Assembly (NCBI RefSeq): GCF_021018895.1
Contig: NC_079364.1
Coordinates: 7,128,901 to 7,192,900, forward strand
Length of the DNA: 64,000 bases
From: Seriola aureovittata
Taxonomy: Eukaryota; Chordata; Actinopteri; Carangiformes; Carangidae
Reading direction: 5' to 3'
In this document: piece after piece, positions 48,901-62,400 of the stretch
Position numbering within the stretch: the stretch's first letter is position 1
Layout of the letters: every line of letters begins with the position of its first letter
Position numbers and translations under genes: made by a program
The notes under the pieces: generated by a model
Database searches by the model: none
Told to the model about the DNA's origin: nothing
The model's input: only the letters and a program-made list of their open reading frames with translations

Positions 48901-51900
48901 AGCATCAGCCTGCTGAGTACTGATACGGATCTTGGGGATGCGATGGTCCCAGGGCACAGCAAGGATGCGCTGGGAGTTCCTGCTCTGGGACTGAGACCCG
49001 TCCCTGGGGGGGAAAGTTACCACATAGTCCCTCCAGTTCCTCTGCTGGATCCCAACAACGCGGCCTGCAAGTTAAAATAACCAGAGATCTATAGTGACAC
49101 TTTTTCTACCAGAGTAGTCAGATGATACCAGTTGATGCAGTGTATTGGGACTAAGCGTTGATTAAAATTCACATTTCACACATTGTTTTAAAATTAAAAA
49201 ATAAATAAAATGAATAAAATAAATAGCATTAAAACTTGTTTGTAACAAATTATCTAACTTCAAAGATCCAATTACTACCTTTCACAGCTTTCAGCTGAAT
49301 CCAAGTTTTCACACAGTGAATGGAAGTGGACGTTTGAGTTAGATAAACTGTTAGCAAAGGTCAAGGTTGAACTTCAATGACGCATTTGTGAAAACTTGCG
49401 TTCAAAGGTACCATGGGGTGTTTTCGATCAGCACTATGAATAAAATGTTTGATGGGTTCCGGTTTTATTTGTATCAAACATGCAGGTGAAGTGATACAGA
49501 TTTCTGTCACACCAGCAGTTCTGAGGAAAGACGACTGGATGTGAACAACTCAGGTTGTTTCAAGGCGTTCATGTTGTTTTTTGGTGAAAAACATTGAATG
49601 CAAAGATAACTTTGTTAAAAGGAAAATCTGACGTGGTACCTTTTTTAAAAACGAAAAGTTTTCATTTTTCCAGGGTTCATCCAAACATGTTGTCTATCAA
49701 AGCAGTTAAAAGTAGATGAACTGTGTTGCAGAAGAGAGGAGGAAACAAAACATTGAAAATAGCATAAAAACTATGTGGGTGTTACACCTCGATTTATCTA
49801 AACAGACACAGGAATTGAGCACAAAAACTATTTTGTGTTGAATACATTTTGTTATATCCTGTTCAGTAAGAAGCAAGCAGACAAACAAACGGGACAGAAA
49901 ACACACATCCTTAGTGGAGGTAACGATGACTCCACGATGGACGTCCCACCTGTCGGCAGTAGTTTAGTCTCGTCCTCTCTGCTCTTCTCCTCTCCCTGAC
50001 CCTCTGTCAGCGCTGTGACCATCCATCTCCACTCGCTCTTTGGCAACAGCTCCACCACAACTACGTCGCTGTGCACGGCTCTGTTACGATTCTTTTCACC
50101 GTGCACCAATATGCGACTCATATCTGAGGTGGGGGGGTGGGGTGGGGGGGACACAAGGAAGAAGGAAGTGGAGGGAGGAAGTCCAGGAGATTGGATAAAA
50201 AAGAAAAGAAGAAGAAATAAATTCAGTCAACAGAGATGAGATGTGTGTTTGTTTGTAGTGAATGATAACGTGAATGTGCATGTGGCCAGCGCCAGTCCTA
50301 AATAAACATCGCCAGAAGAAAAAGTTGTGATTGTTTTCTGTAGTTTTGCACCTGTGCTCTTGTTAGAAAAACTCTCCATCATGATAAAAGCTTCAGTCTG
50401 TGCTCGGTGTTTGCTGACATTCAGAGTGCCCTGAGAAAAAGGAAGGAAAAATGGGATTTATTTTGATTTTGGGAACATTATCAAGTTTAATTCATCAGTC
50501 TGTTAAGAATAAAATGTCCTTTGGGATGTTAAATTATATTCACGCTCTTCTTGATGCATTACTGAGCCTGCCCCTAGCACGAGTCCTCAATCAGCCCCAG
50601 AGCTGTAGAGCTGATGATTGACAAAGACTGCCTGAGTAACTACAAACAGTCTTCATTTCTTTTACTACCTCCTTGATCCAAAAATGAATTTATACCTTTG
50701 CCACTGCAAATACCTACACTACTTATTGAATTAACTAATTCAAGCAAGTTTCAGGTTGATTTTCATTTTAGTGGCTGCATATAAGACAAAGCTTTTCCAG
50801 AAACATCTCAACAATCATTTTGCTAATTTCCTGTTGAACATCATAACAGATTTTTTTTATTTTTAAAAAGGAGAGACTCTCTAGACATAAACCAGGTTGG
50901 TGGATTTGCAGTGTACCTGATAGTACCGTCCAGACTTGATTCCAGCCTCCAGGACTTCAGCCGGTAGATGTTCCCAGTACTCTCTCTCCTTGCCCTCGCT
51001 CTCCTTCTCTTGCAGTGCCTGAGAAATGGAGCTGTACAGCTCACGGGCCGCCTGCAGCTGCGGCCAGAAGTTTTGCAAATAATCCTGAATAAAGACAAAT
51101 AAAGAGACACATGGGTGAAGACATTTCTGGAACAGTATCTGGCATTATGGATCTGATCAGGGTCTTAACTGAGGTGTTAGATAACAATACATGACAATTA
51201 TGAGATAATCCAGGTTTCATGTAGAATTCTGTAGAAGGCAGGACATTTTTTTATTTTATTTTTTTTAAACAATAATGCAGTTTCAGACTCAGGGTTAATA
51301 TTTACAATGAATTACTGTTCCAAAGACATCCCTGCAGGGGCCTAATTCCTGGTTATTTTACACTCAAATTCAGTTGAGTCAGCCATGAGTTGCGAAGTAG
51401 CAGGTTTTCTTTCAAAGATATCCTAAATACAGACGCCATTAAAGGCAAAAGTTTCCATCTATTTACCTGCTTTCACAGATGAAACAAAATCCTGGCAAAA
51501 AAAAATATATCTTTCATTTGGATTTCAGGGATTCCGTCCCTAAATGCCCTTCATCTCCTGGATAATTTAACATAATATAATGGGTGCTTATTAAAGCCAC
51601 GTGTTTTAATTATGCCAACTTAGAAAGTGTTTTTCCGTTAGTGTAGGATGGCACACTTTATATACTTTTAAATACTACAATACCTATCATCCTCAGCCTT
51701 TACTGCTCTGAGGAAGCCAATCAGAGGCGAAGATTCTAAGCTGCATCCTGTAAATCTATTTAACGCTGAAATAACTCCATGATGATGTTTTAGCTGCGGT
51801 AGCAAGACCAGCCTATCATCTTTTATATAGATAAGACAAATAAATGACTGCTCTTTTCTCAGAATCAGCTGTTTACAGAACTTCCATGAGGGGATCTTTG

Positions 51901-54900
51901 ATTCATCACAGCCTCTCGTGTTAAAACAACTCTTAACGCTCCACTGAGTCATACTTTAACCACTTCATCAGGATTTTAGACCAGCCATAAAACTTTACTT
52001 TTTCCTGACATTTTTTCCCTCCACTGCACCAATAGCATATTAGTTGTCAAGCCGCTCAGTGGAGCGATATGGATGGAGCATATACACGGCATGGCGACGC
52101 AAGACAATTAGGCAGTACACAATCACTTCGGCAGTCGGAGCAATCCATGACATTCTGTTGAGTAAATAAGAATTATAATAAACAATTAAGAGACTGTTTG
52201 GACCGTTTGGAAACAAACTTGATAGATTATTGATGTAAATGTGAAAGATTTGTTTGTTTGCTTTGTAGACCTCAGTCTGTTGCTACTGCTCCATTTAATT
52301 TGACTCATTTACTTGTAGTTGTTGAATGTAGTTATGAGAGTTATTTTTGCAGTTTCCATACAGCGTGGGTACTTGTCCTTGTTGCTATTATTGTTATTAG
52401 TAGTTTTATTGCTGTTCATTTTTGTTGTTATTGTCTTGTTCCCCTTTGTCTTGGATTTTAATTTACATTATTGTTTTGGATTATAACGTGATATTTACCC
52501 CAGGAAGAGTAGTTGCTACCTTGGTAGTGGCAAATGGGGATCCAAGTGAATGAACAGATCAATTAAAAAGTAATGACACCAATGTGATCATCAAATAAAC
52601 TGCAGAAATCTGGAAATATGGGTTAGACAAACTTATATGTTGGAGAAAACAAGGGGAAACTATCCACTGCATACACACAATTTTCCTGTGCAATTACTTT
52701 TTATTATCAGCACTTTCAGTTTTACCTGCAAATAAAGTGACTCAGACACGATCTGATCATACAACTGTTTGCATATCTTGACATCTTTTTAGTGATGTTG
52801 CTGTGTGGATAGCACAATATCATCATTTAGGATAGAAACTATGGCCAAAAATATGAAGAGATACAAGAATGATCCTTTTAAAAAGGTATTAAAATTAGTT
52901 ATTGTTCTAAGTGTTTGGTTTGTTCTCATGTAAAGTGTAAGACTCAAACATATTTCATTGTTTTACCATTTTCATATCCTGACTTGTGCTAAATACTCAA
53001 CAATCAAATCAGATTAACTCAGTTCCGGAGCTTTCGATTATATCAAATCAGAACTTCATCAAGAAGATCAAGATCATGTGATATGACTGAAAGCTCAAGA
53101 GTAGCTACTGAATTCAGCTTGAGGAGTCTGCTTCCTCGTATCGATTTGAACCATGGTGTATAACTGTTACAGAAAACATCAAAACTTAGTAAAAGGATTA
53201 AAAACAGAGTGTTTCTTGTCGAGTAATGTAACGTCCCTGGTCGACACATGCAGCATCTGTACAGCAACACTTCTCTACTGTGTTGGCTCAGTACTCAAAC
53301 ACAGTGGATTCAAAACAAAACGACAGCTCGAGTTGAAGAGCAGAGTCTTAGTTTTAAGGATGTTCACATCAGTAGTGAGTAAACAAAGCAGCAGCACAAT
53401 TACAAAGCTACAACTCAACGGTATTCACACAAAATGATCGTTAACACCCTCAAATTAAAGCTGAATGTTGGCACTTTAACCTCACAGCTGCTTGTCATGT
53501 CAGACCCGACATGCTGGGGCCAAATACTTATGGACTCAAGTGTAGATTAGCCTTAAAGTATGTGTTCAGAGTGGTAATGCACAGGTGTGTCACGTACCTG
53601 GACGGAGATGACGTACACTCCAGAGTTGAGGCTGCTGTACTCAGCCACGGCTTCCTGGTCCTCTGTGATCATCACTACATCCATCATGCCTGCCAGATGG
53701 TTATAGTACCACACTGCTGCAGAGTACACACACCTGAACACACACATGCAACTTCAAGCACAAGGTGCATGTAGACAGCTTGCTTGTTAAAGCCCTAAAC
53801 TTGAATATATTGCATTTAGTTACTTTGGCACATAAATTCTCACTTAAAACTCAAAGCGATGTTTCAACATTATAAAGAATAGAGACATAAATAATTCACA
53901 GCTCTGTGCTTTCAGCTATGTGTCTTTTTTATGCAATAAACTCATTTCATCACAGCAGATTGCACCTCCAGCCTTCCATCCTTACAACTAAACGACAACA
54001 TGCTGTACAACACTGGTGGACCTCGTCGTCATCAGCCACAGCATTATGACTAAATCTTTATTATAACAAACAATTATCTCTTCTTTCTGTATCAGATCCA
54101 GCCAGTTGCTGAAAGAATGTAAAATCAATACAGCAGAAATGACTGATTAATTGACTGATGAATTATTTGACTAAACATTAATTCATTATTATTTGCTTTC
54201 CCTTCACAAGTGCTGAGGTTTGTTGGTTGGTGCTCTGACTTTTTGCAGATGAAAATCAATGCACACTTGTCTCCATCACATGCACCTGTTCTATCACCTA
54301 AGACGACCTCCGGCAGAGCAGTTTGGCAGTTTCAGGATTATTCTATTCCTGCATGGAGGAAAAATATCTGTTTTGTATCTTATGTTCTCAGATCTTCAGG
54401 GGATATGAGCTCTTCTGTTCAAGACATCTTGACACTTAAGGTAGAAAACAAGTATAATTATTGTCTATAATCAAGTCTACACTGCATATCTGTTATCCTT
54501 CAGTCCGCCTGCTTGTTGTGTTAGTATACCTGTTTTATACCTTGAATGGAAGAAAAACATCTTTGAAAATACTGAAATTGGCCCTTCAACCCTCAAGCAC
54601 CGATAGACACAAGTCATTGCAAATGTTTGTTTGCAGAGTAATAATTCTGAGTTTGTGCATTGCTAATCTTTAAACATCTAACATCTTTCATCTAAAATCT
54701 ACAGGAGGACCCAGAAAAGCAGAAACCTGCATGCACAGTTGTGACTTCTCATACAGTAAGTGAATCCTGTGGTTCAACATTTCTGGAGAGACACTTTATT
54801 TTGAAGAGTTAGCATCTGGAAGCTGTGGCATCCTGGAGTCTCTGTTGGTTGGTGCCAGCCAAGAAAGAGTCTTTGTAAAACAGCAAATTTTTTTTTTTTT

Positions 54901-56168
54901 TTTTTTAAATTTGAGTATGATTTCTGTGCAGACTAAACAAATGAGACAATTAAATAATGAGCTTTAGATTTTGTTGCCTTTGAACTGAGACAGATGATTC
55001 GTTTCTCCCTGTTTCCAGTCTTCAAGCTAAGCTAAGATACCCAGCTGCTGGCTCCACCTACAAATTTACCTTACAGACGTTTAGTGACATTCTTATCAGA
55101 TAGGGCTGGGTGATATGGTCTATAAATAATATTGTGATATTTTAAATCGCTATATCACGATAACCGATATATATCTAGATATTTTGAAATCTGCTCTAAA
55201 GCACTTCATAAATGCACGATTTAACCCTTTCATCCCTTAAATCACACCAGTATGATGATTACAGTCCCTGCAACATTTGTCTGCATTAAAAACATTATTG
55301 TTTACTGTTTATTCATCAGTGCTTTCTATTGGATCAAGTTTGAATTGGCAAAAAGGGGAAATCACAACCAAGTTAGATGTGACCTTTGACAAAAAACAGA
55401 GCTTCAAGTTCGTTTGCCTCCATCTTCAGGTACTGTTTCTGAACACGTATAAACTCGCTTTGGAGCTTCACTTTTTTCACTCCCTCCAGTTACAAAAACA
55501 CACACCCCTCACCTATGTCAAACACACCCAGGAGAGTTTTCTGGATGGGCGAGGGAGAGAAGCAAAACACCGAAGCGAATCTCATGCCGACGGCTTAAAA
55601 CAATTACGTGACAGTTTGTACTCGATGTTCTACATCCCATGAGGAACAAGCCACAATACATCAAGTACATCGCGACATTGCATCGCCCCCCCCATTATCA
55701 AACTCTCATCAAGAAAGCGAGTAAATGAAGCTCCCAAAATGTCAAAATTATTCTTTTAATTTGACGGGGTAGAATTGTGGGGGTGTAGTACTGGGCTCTG
55801 ACCTGGTCTGCCACTTCTCTTGGCTCTCCCCCTTCTCTCGTGGACAATAGGAGTACTCTTGAAATTCATTGGCAAACAGAACACAGTCATGTCGAGGGTC
55901 TTTCAGCAGGTTTCGCAGACGGTTGTATTGCCTACACAGAAACAGAGGAAAGAAATCCACCTTCAGACACTCTTAAGGTCCAAATCACAGTGACTTTCTG
56001 CTGGGCCATGTGTGTTGTTTTTTGGGGTTTAGTATCCTGCCCAGGGACACTTTGACATGCAGACTGGTGGAGCCAGGAATCAAAGTTAGAGTTAGATTTC
56101 AAATTCAGGCATGACATAAAAGAAAGCTGCACAGAAACTCAAAGGTCATCATACACACGTATTGTGCC

Positions 56169-56210
<42 letters not shown>

Positions 56211-57855
56211 CGTTCCTGTGTGCTCCCTGTGTGTTGAAGTGAACGGAAAACTGCAATTACTGACACAGTATGGCATCAGCATATGCTCTTCCAACTAAGT
56301 CCACCTAACATTATCAAAAGTGAAGCCTCATCATATTAATGATGCAACATTTTAAAAGGCAGTGTAAGCAGAAATCAAAAGCAGAGGTCATGTGGGACTC
56401 CTTACGGTGTTCATCAAGTTTGTCAAAAGCACTCCTGCGTGTTTGTGTGGGAGCAGTATTTCAAGTCACAGGCTGGATCTCGTTTAGCTTCGTCAGCAGA
56501 GCTTTGATATAATGAGGTTGACCCCCTGCCCGCTCTTTACACACTTGTGCAGGTAGGTTGTCATTAGAGGCTTAATTCAAAATGTCTTGACCACAGGAGC
56601 TGTCCTGGAGCCTTCAGTACGCCTGAAGCTCAAATTTTGTATTTGCTGATAGAAAAACAATCCTGCAGGACCAACCACCAGCATGCTTATTTGTAAATAG
56701 GACAATTTACAACTGATGCAACACTAAAAAGACTCTCACACTTTATATTAATGTGAGATTAAACAGTATATTGTGTGAATGTTCAGCCTGTTGGTGTGAG
56801 TGTACCTGCGTCCTTTGCTGTGATGCACAGCCTGGCAGGCGGTTTGGGTGATGACGATGCCCTGCAGCTCCCTGAACTCCAGGATCTCCAGGTAGTCGAC
56901 GACCACGCCAGCATCAGGCACCACATAGTGAGTCAGATCTCCTGGCAGCACCTTACCATCTGGTTTTAAAGTAATCAGGGCAAATGTCAAATATTTTTTG
57001 CTTCTGACCCTACTAATACAATGTTTACAAGTGCATCAACAAAAATTACTTGAACTTAAATGCAGGAGCCAATTATTTTTTCATAAACGGTGCAACATTT
57101 TTGCTCTTGTATTGTTTTCTACAGCAGGAAAATCCGAAAATTCAGCGTAACCAGTCTTTACATTAATATTAGAGGCTGTTATTAGGAAAGACTGCAGCAC
57201 ATGACCTACAGTTCATCACTAAGTCTGATGATTATTTACTTCTGTCTTTTTGTCTGATTTGCGTCTTTCTTGCTTAATAAAACATGCATACATAATGATG
57301 TATATAAAATAAATATGACCTTGTAATAATTTGCTGTAGTAATTCGTAGCATTCTGACATGCTGATAAATTGTTTTTCTAAGGCAACAACATTAACAAAG
57401 AAGCCAGCCACTGACATTACATTAGATAATCTGCTGTAGCTGTTAGATCTCACCTTAGATCTCATGGAAATATGACACCTGCATTCAAATACAAGCCTAA
57501 AACGGAGGTAACATTAAACAAATTAAGACTATATTTAAATGAGAACGCAATGTTTGTAGTTGAACGAATAATGGACTCAGCGATAATTTGGCTGCACCGC
57601 GGCCTATTGTCTCAGTCTTTGCTGTATAATTAGCTACAGTGTGTGTATGTGGGTATTCATTGTACAGGTGAATAAAAGGCTGTTTTGTGTGTGTGTATGT
57701 GTGTGTGTGTGTACGTTGATCGTACCGTTGACACAGTCCGCCTGACACACACAGCTGTAGCAAGGGACCCGCTCCCTCAGATAATGCTCCCGGACCACAC
57801 GGACCTTCCCGCCCCGGCAGCTCTTCAAATGCAGAATCTTCTCGGTCTTTATCAT
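42992..57855 (-). CDS. dis3l: DIS3-like exonuclease 1 (cytoplasmic exosome)
   Basis: Eighteen coding exons: 57855-57726, 56959-56806, 55931-55803, 53733-53598, 51084-50917, 50430-50352, 50123-49950, 49064-48895, 48617-48456, 47296-47046, 45660-45568, 45444-45156, 45034-44799, 44651-44497, 44324-44146, 44056-43911, 43748-43577, 43309-42992; 1046 residues, close to the human protein. It is the cytoplasmic RNase II-type 3'-5' exonuclease of the RNA exosome. The order is a degenerate PIN domain (about 40-190), two cold-shock domains, the RNB domain and a C-terminal S1 domain. The RNB active site is intact: D470, D476, D478 and D479 in [12 protein letters not shown]. Other landmarks are [43 protein letters not shown] and [18 protein letters not shown]. 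All introns fit GT-AG and keep frame. Confidence 0.95.
47656..47682. repeat. (CG/CA)n microsatellite
   Basis: Alternating CGCA then CA units in the dis3l intron upstream of exon 10. Confidence 0.85.
48020..48220. repeat. AATCGATTA-type dispersed repeat
   Basis: Bounded by 'cgattaagtgattaattgtt' and 'caactaatccattaatcatt', with 'aataatcaattatcaaaata' inside. It is another copy of the window's most frequent dispersed family, in dis3l intron 9. Confidence 0.65.
52320..52555 (+). repeat. 3' tail of a LINE-like element
   Basis: The phrases 'taccccaggaagagtagttg' and 'ggtagtggcaaatggggatc' followed by 'caagtgaatga' have the form of the 3' end of a truncated teleost non-LTR retrotransposon. It lies in dis3l intron 4, antisense to the gene. 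Confidence 0.5.
54950..55090 (+). repeat. Dispersed repeat with 'ctaagctaag' core, copy 3
   Basis: Contains 'ctgtttccagtcttcaagct' followed by 'aagctaagatacccagctgc'. It belongs to the same family as 30690-30955. Confidence 0.5.
55094..55702. mobile_element. Probable non-autonomous DNA transposon with near-perfect 8-bp duplication
   Basis: The element spans about 55102-55694 (593 bp) in dis3l intron 3. The left end is TAGGGCTGGGTGATAT. The right end, 'gcatcgcccccccca', is its approximate inverted complement. Flanks are TTATCAGA and TTATCAAA, an 8-base direct repeat with one mismatch. It contains a 121-codon open frame without recognised homology, which I take to be chance. Confidence 0.55.
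56170..56207. repeat. (CA)n microsatellite
   Basis: About 18 CA units in dis3l intron 2. Confidence 0.95.
57684..57712. repeat. dis3l: (TG)n tract beside the donor of dis3l exon 1
   Basis: A TG tract (CA on the transcribed strand) begins about 13 bases inside intron 1, next to the first donor site. Confidence 0.85.
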
Positions 57856-58050
57856 CTTCAGGACTCAGGGACGAGCCCCGTGTATCAACCTGTCCTTCTT
57901 AATCAGTTCTTTTGTCGTAACGCGGGAAAATACACTTGTAAACATTCACTGCGAACTTCAGGGAAGTGTGGAAAGGCAAGCCCGCTGACGTCATGACGCA
58001 CAAGCAGGTCCGCCTCTTGCTGCGTTCATGTGCTGTCGGACATAAGCAAA
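57856..58050 (-). promoter_or_regulatory. dis3l: dis3l promoter with perfect CRE
   Basis: A perfect palindromic cAMP-response element TGACGTCA lies at 57986-57993, about 130 bases upstream of the start codon. The surrounding stretch is GC-richer than the neighbourhood. The palindrome can serve both strands. Confidence 0.6.
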
Positions 58051-58555
58051 TCATTTACAATGGTGTTGTAAACACAGGCGTTCACTTTTTACATTACATT
58101 ACAATATATTTTAGGCGGGATTGTTGCAAAAGCAATTCCATTCTATGTTTTTCTCAGGATAAAAAAACTTTCGTATATGTTCTTAATGTGCGTTTTTTTT
58201 GGGGAAATTTTCCCCATTGAAATTAATGTTCAAAATCTCTAGTTTTCACAACTTTTCATAGAGGATCTTTGCTTTTACTCATTCATTCAAATTTTTCCTT
58301 CATTTTTGGTTGTATTGGTTTTGTTCATATATATATATATATTTACACACACACACATATGGATATACAGATATGTATATAAAGTAAATACAATTCATGA
58401 AAGAAAATAAATAAATAATAGTATGAAGAATGTTGAAAATGAGGATGAAAAGCCCAGAAGTTGAACTTCTCATCGGTGTTTCAAGGAAAAAGGGTCGATG
58501 ACGAAAATAAAAAGTAGGTCGATTAATATACATTGTATCTTTACGACCCAGGTAG
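58051..58555. other. Spacer between dis3l promoter and divergent gene
   Basis: AT-rich, with a short AT/CA tract at about 58326-58358. No exon is visible. Confidence 0.5.
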
Positions 58556-59476
58556 ATCCAAGATGGCGCCTAATTTATCTCTCTCGATCACCAACTCAGA
58601 GACAGTGCTTATCACTGCTCTTGGTAGTCCAAATACATATTACCTAGATCACTACTGAAAATAAATCTTCTCAGCTTCTTTGTATCTAAAGTTGCCGACC
58701 AGTTCCAGCTCGTAGGTGAGGATATTTTGGCCAACAAACCGCAAACTACAACTCGCGGTCAACAGCTGCAAACCCAACAGCTAACTGTATGCTATCACGT
58801 GAATACAAAACGGTTATTTAACATTTATTAAACCAAACTGACAGCGTTCCAGCGGTTAGCAGACGAAAATGTTTGTCAGAAGATAAACCAGTGGACATGT
58901 CGATTGTTGGACTTCAACTCAACAGGTGGCCGAGAACAGAGGGATGGCAATTTTGCTCTGTTGGACATGTAAGTACTTTTTTTTTGTGCTAGCATGAGCT
59001 TAAGCTAAATTAGCTTTAGCAGGTTTTCTGCCACCCACTCGTCAAAATAACGTAACTTCAGATGTCAAGTGTGAATTTTAAATTTGCAGTTTACTTATTG
59101 GTGTTTTTATACATGAACTGAAACTCAAGGTGTTTTGCGAAGCTATGGGCAGCCTCAAGTTTTCCCGCAAACCGAAAGCGGCGGTGATGTGGAGTGACTC
59201 CTCTCGCTGCCTGTGCTGCTCTTTGGCTGCGCTGTGTAGAGCAGCTGCAGCAGAGCAGCAGCAGAGAGGACGCACTGAGCTCAAGTTGTTAACTACACCA
59301 ACACGGACCATGAGAGGACTTTACTCGTGTTTCTGGATCCACATCTTTCAGAGATTTTATTTTTTATTTTTTAGAATAATTTCTTCCGTGTCATCCCTCA
59401 GGCCGCTTCTTTATTAGCATTTATTTACACGCCGTGCACGACAATGAACTTTATTTAGGACACATCGCTCCTGCAG
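58556..59476 (+). other. Candidate promoter and non-coding first exon of a divergent gene
   Basis: A YY1-type site AAGATGGCGCC lies at 58560-58570. A GC-richer stretch follows (59160-59290) and ends at a consensus donor: 'ctgcag' at 59471-59476, then gtaagc. A 95-codon open frame at 59130-59417 has no recognised homology and is probably untranslated sequence. In human, MEGF11 is divergent from DIS3L, so this may be the megf11 5' end. That is an inference from gene order only. Confidence 0.35.
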
Positions 59477-62400
59477 GTAAGCTTTAAAGCTGTTATTGGT
59501 GACACTGTCATGTTTTAGTCACTTTTTGTATACATACAGTTGTTCACTAATAACCTGTCACAGGGAAAGTGTGAGTTTATAATCACATCACCTAAATCAG
59601 AGGCTATTTTAAATCTATATTTATATTAACATTAATATTATTTCTTCTTAACTGTCATATTAGTAGCTTTACTGCTGAAATTGATTATAGGACTAAAATA
59701 ACATTGCTTTTTGTAAAGACCATTGCCCCATTTACATCAGTTGGATAAATCCTTGTGGTGTGTACTTGCCTTAAATAACCTTAAAAATCCAGCTGCTTCA
59801 AATTTGTGTCAAATGGGCAAAAATTAAAACTAGTGCAAGTCAAGAAAAATAAAAATGAATGGTATTTATGAAGAAGAATTACAGTAGTAATATTTCATGA
59901 CCCTATACTCATGTGGCAGATACTTTGACGGTTCTAATTCGTCCACTGGGATTTATTTACATTGTCACTGTTGTTGCTGTGTTTGAGGCTTCAGTCTGAG
60001 GCTGGCTTGCCTCAAAAAGTTTGTCTTTTAACAAATTTTTATGAAACTGTTTGCTGTCTTGACATGCAGTCACTGTGGGTCTGTGGTTTCTTGTCAGTCT
60101 CTTCACTTTATTGTGCAGCTCTCAGGTCCCAGAGCTCTGCTGGTTTTTATTCCAGCCATCAAATCAGGACGTAGTCAACCTTGGCCGACGGGTGAATGCA
60201 ATTAACTATATTCAAGTAGCTGGTATAGGACAGAAAAACAGTGAGCTGCTACTAAAAACTACAGGGAGCCACTTTAGCTGCTGATGGCGGAAGACCGATG
60301 GTGTGGTGTCAGTTTTCTATCCAGAAGTCTGGAGTCTACAGTGATCAAAAGGTTTTGATGTTAACTAGATGGATCAGGATGATCAATGTTGCTGTTGTAG
60401 TATTTCTATTGATTCCCCTAAGGCATCACAGCAGCCAGACTTTACACAGGGACTAACACGTTGTCAGCACTAGATGGCGATGTTGAGCAAGGCCTGTTCT
60501 GCAAGACTGTGTTGCTGTTTTCTCATATATAAAAGTACAGTGTGGAGGTTTCAAGGCATGTCTCTTTGAAGATAGTATTAAGTAGTTCAGTTATTGAATA
60601 TGAAGAACATTTACTTTCAATGACCTGAGCATGCAAAGCTCAAAGCTGTTGGCAGTGCAAAACGGTAGAGAGCTGACGACTTCTTTAGAGAAGTGCCATT
60701 CAATTTCTGTATTGTGTTCTTTCCTCAAGTAGCTCCATTTACTGTGCTGCTGTAGTCAGAGGGTGTGCTGTGCAATATGTCTCAGAGACGCTTGTCACAA
60801 ACGTGCCCCTCGCAATAATAGTAATGCAGCCTTTGATGACTCCTGAGCTTTTACTTTAATTAAATGTGTTTTACTTTTTAAGATGATGCTGAGTGGGTGG
60901 CTGATGTGGTGGTGGTGTTGGGTCAACAGTTCAGTTGAAGAATCATTTCAGGGCCTTAAGTTGCCAGGAGTGTGTGCAGCGGAAAGATGAGACAAAAAGG
61001 TTGAAAGAAATGCAAAGTATAAAAAGCTGCATTCATCTATAAAAAAAAAACCACACAAAGTAAATGAGACTGATGGCAGGTGGCTGCAGCTTCTCTGAGT
61101 AACAGGCCTGAAACTCGGTATCACAGGAGCACATGCTTGTACTGTAAGAGATGAAGCAGAGTGCATTTTTGATACAGTATGTAAATGTTCCCCTTTTTCT
61201 TCCATGTCAGTGTAGTTTTGTTTCAGTGGAAAACAGTTATAGGATTTTAATAATCAATGGTCAAAAATGCTGAATTATGAAGTGGAAAAATGCACATTTG
61301 AAAGACTTTTAGCCACATTTTACACTTGTTTTAAGTGAGTTGGCGCCATCATTTGACCCTCTTGAACTTTTGTACTCTACATTGCCACATTTAAGGTGCT
61401 TAATGTCAGTGCTGCCAACTTCATATCATGATTCATATCAAAATTAATACTGAAATATGAAAATTAAAATGGTCAGCCATTCTTTTGAAAGAATTTCAAG
61501 TATAATCTAATTATGGTTTGGACCCTCTTCATTATTTTAGCTAATTATTTGCGGCTGCAGTAACAGGAGTCATTAATTCAGAATTTGCTCTCGAGCCAGT
61601 ATGAAAACAACACTTCGATTGCTCTGTGGGCCACATCTTAATAATTGTTCCCTCTGCACTCCTGCACTTGTGATTTAGCCTTTTAACGGTAAACATAATT
61701 CCAATCACTGTTTAAAGAATAACAGGCTGTTGAGGGCAGAGTATTGAAGTGTGTCGCCAGCAGAAAATAGTTCCTCCAGGCTAGCTGCCACCCCATGCAT
61801 ACAAACCAAGCAGTCCACAACACAAAGCCATTAAACACCTGATTTGGTAGAGAATACAGGAGGAATATTGGAGCAAGCGGTGCTCTGCCCCTCTAGGCTT
61901 TTGTCGGGCACACGGGAGGCATTTCTGTCCATGAAATTCAATGATGTATGTGCAGAGGGTTGGAAGTACTGTTTATCAGTCTACCAACACATTAAACTGG
62001 ACTTTTCCATTTCCATTCCTATTTCACTCCAAAATGCTTTTCATATTCATGCTCATTTTGGAGAAAAAAATAAGGCCGCCTAGAGCACGTCGGGCAATAT
62101 TTGCAAAAGATAAACGATTCTGGGCACAAGAAAATGTTCTATTTCATACCCAAATGTGTTGTGAGGATTCAAAACTAAGCTGTATTGTGCTTTATGTTGA
62201 TGCCATCAGTCAGTATAAGAGAGTGGCTCTCTTGTTTTTTATTTTTTATTTGATCATATCTTGAAAGGAAAATCTACATTCAGATACTGGGATTTTGCGG
62301 TTGTTTACTTTTTATTATAAGATAATTCATGCAAAAAAAAACCTTTATGAGCCAAACTATTATTGCATATTTAGCAGATAACAGAGTAAAGATTTGAGAT

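Noticed and set aside
55277..55642. 121-codon frame in dis3l intron 3
   Set aside because: It lies within a probable non-autonomous transposon, has no recognised homology and no splice partners.
56170..56207. CA tracts as a CRISPR-like array
   Set aside because: Simple dinucleotide repeats with no spacers, in a vertebrate genome.
59130..59417. 95-codon frame in the GC-richer stretch upstream of dis3l
   Set aside because: No recognised domain. It more likely represents 5' untranslated sequence.
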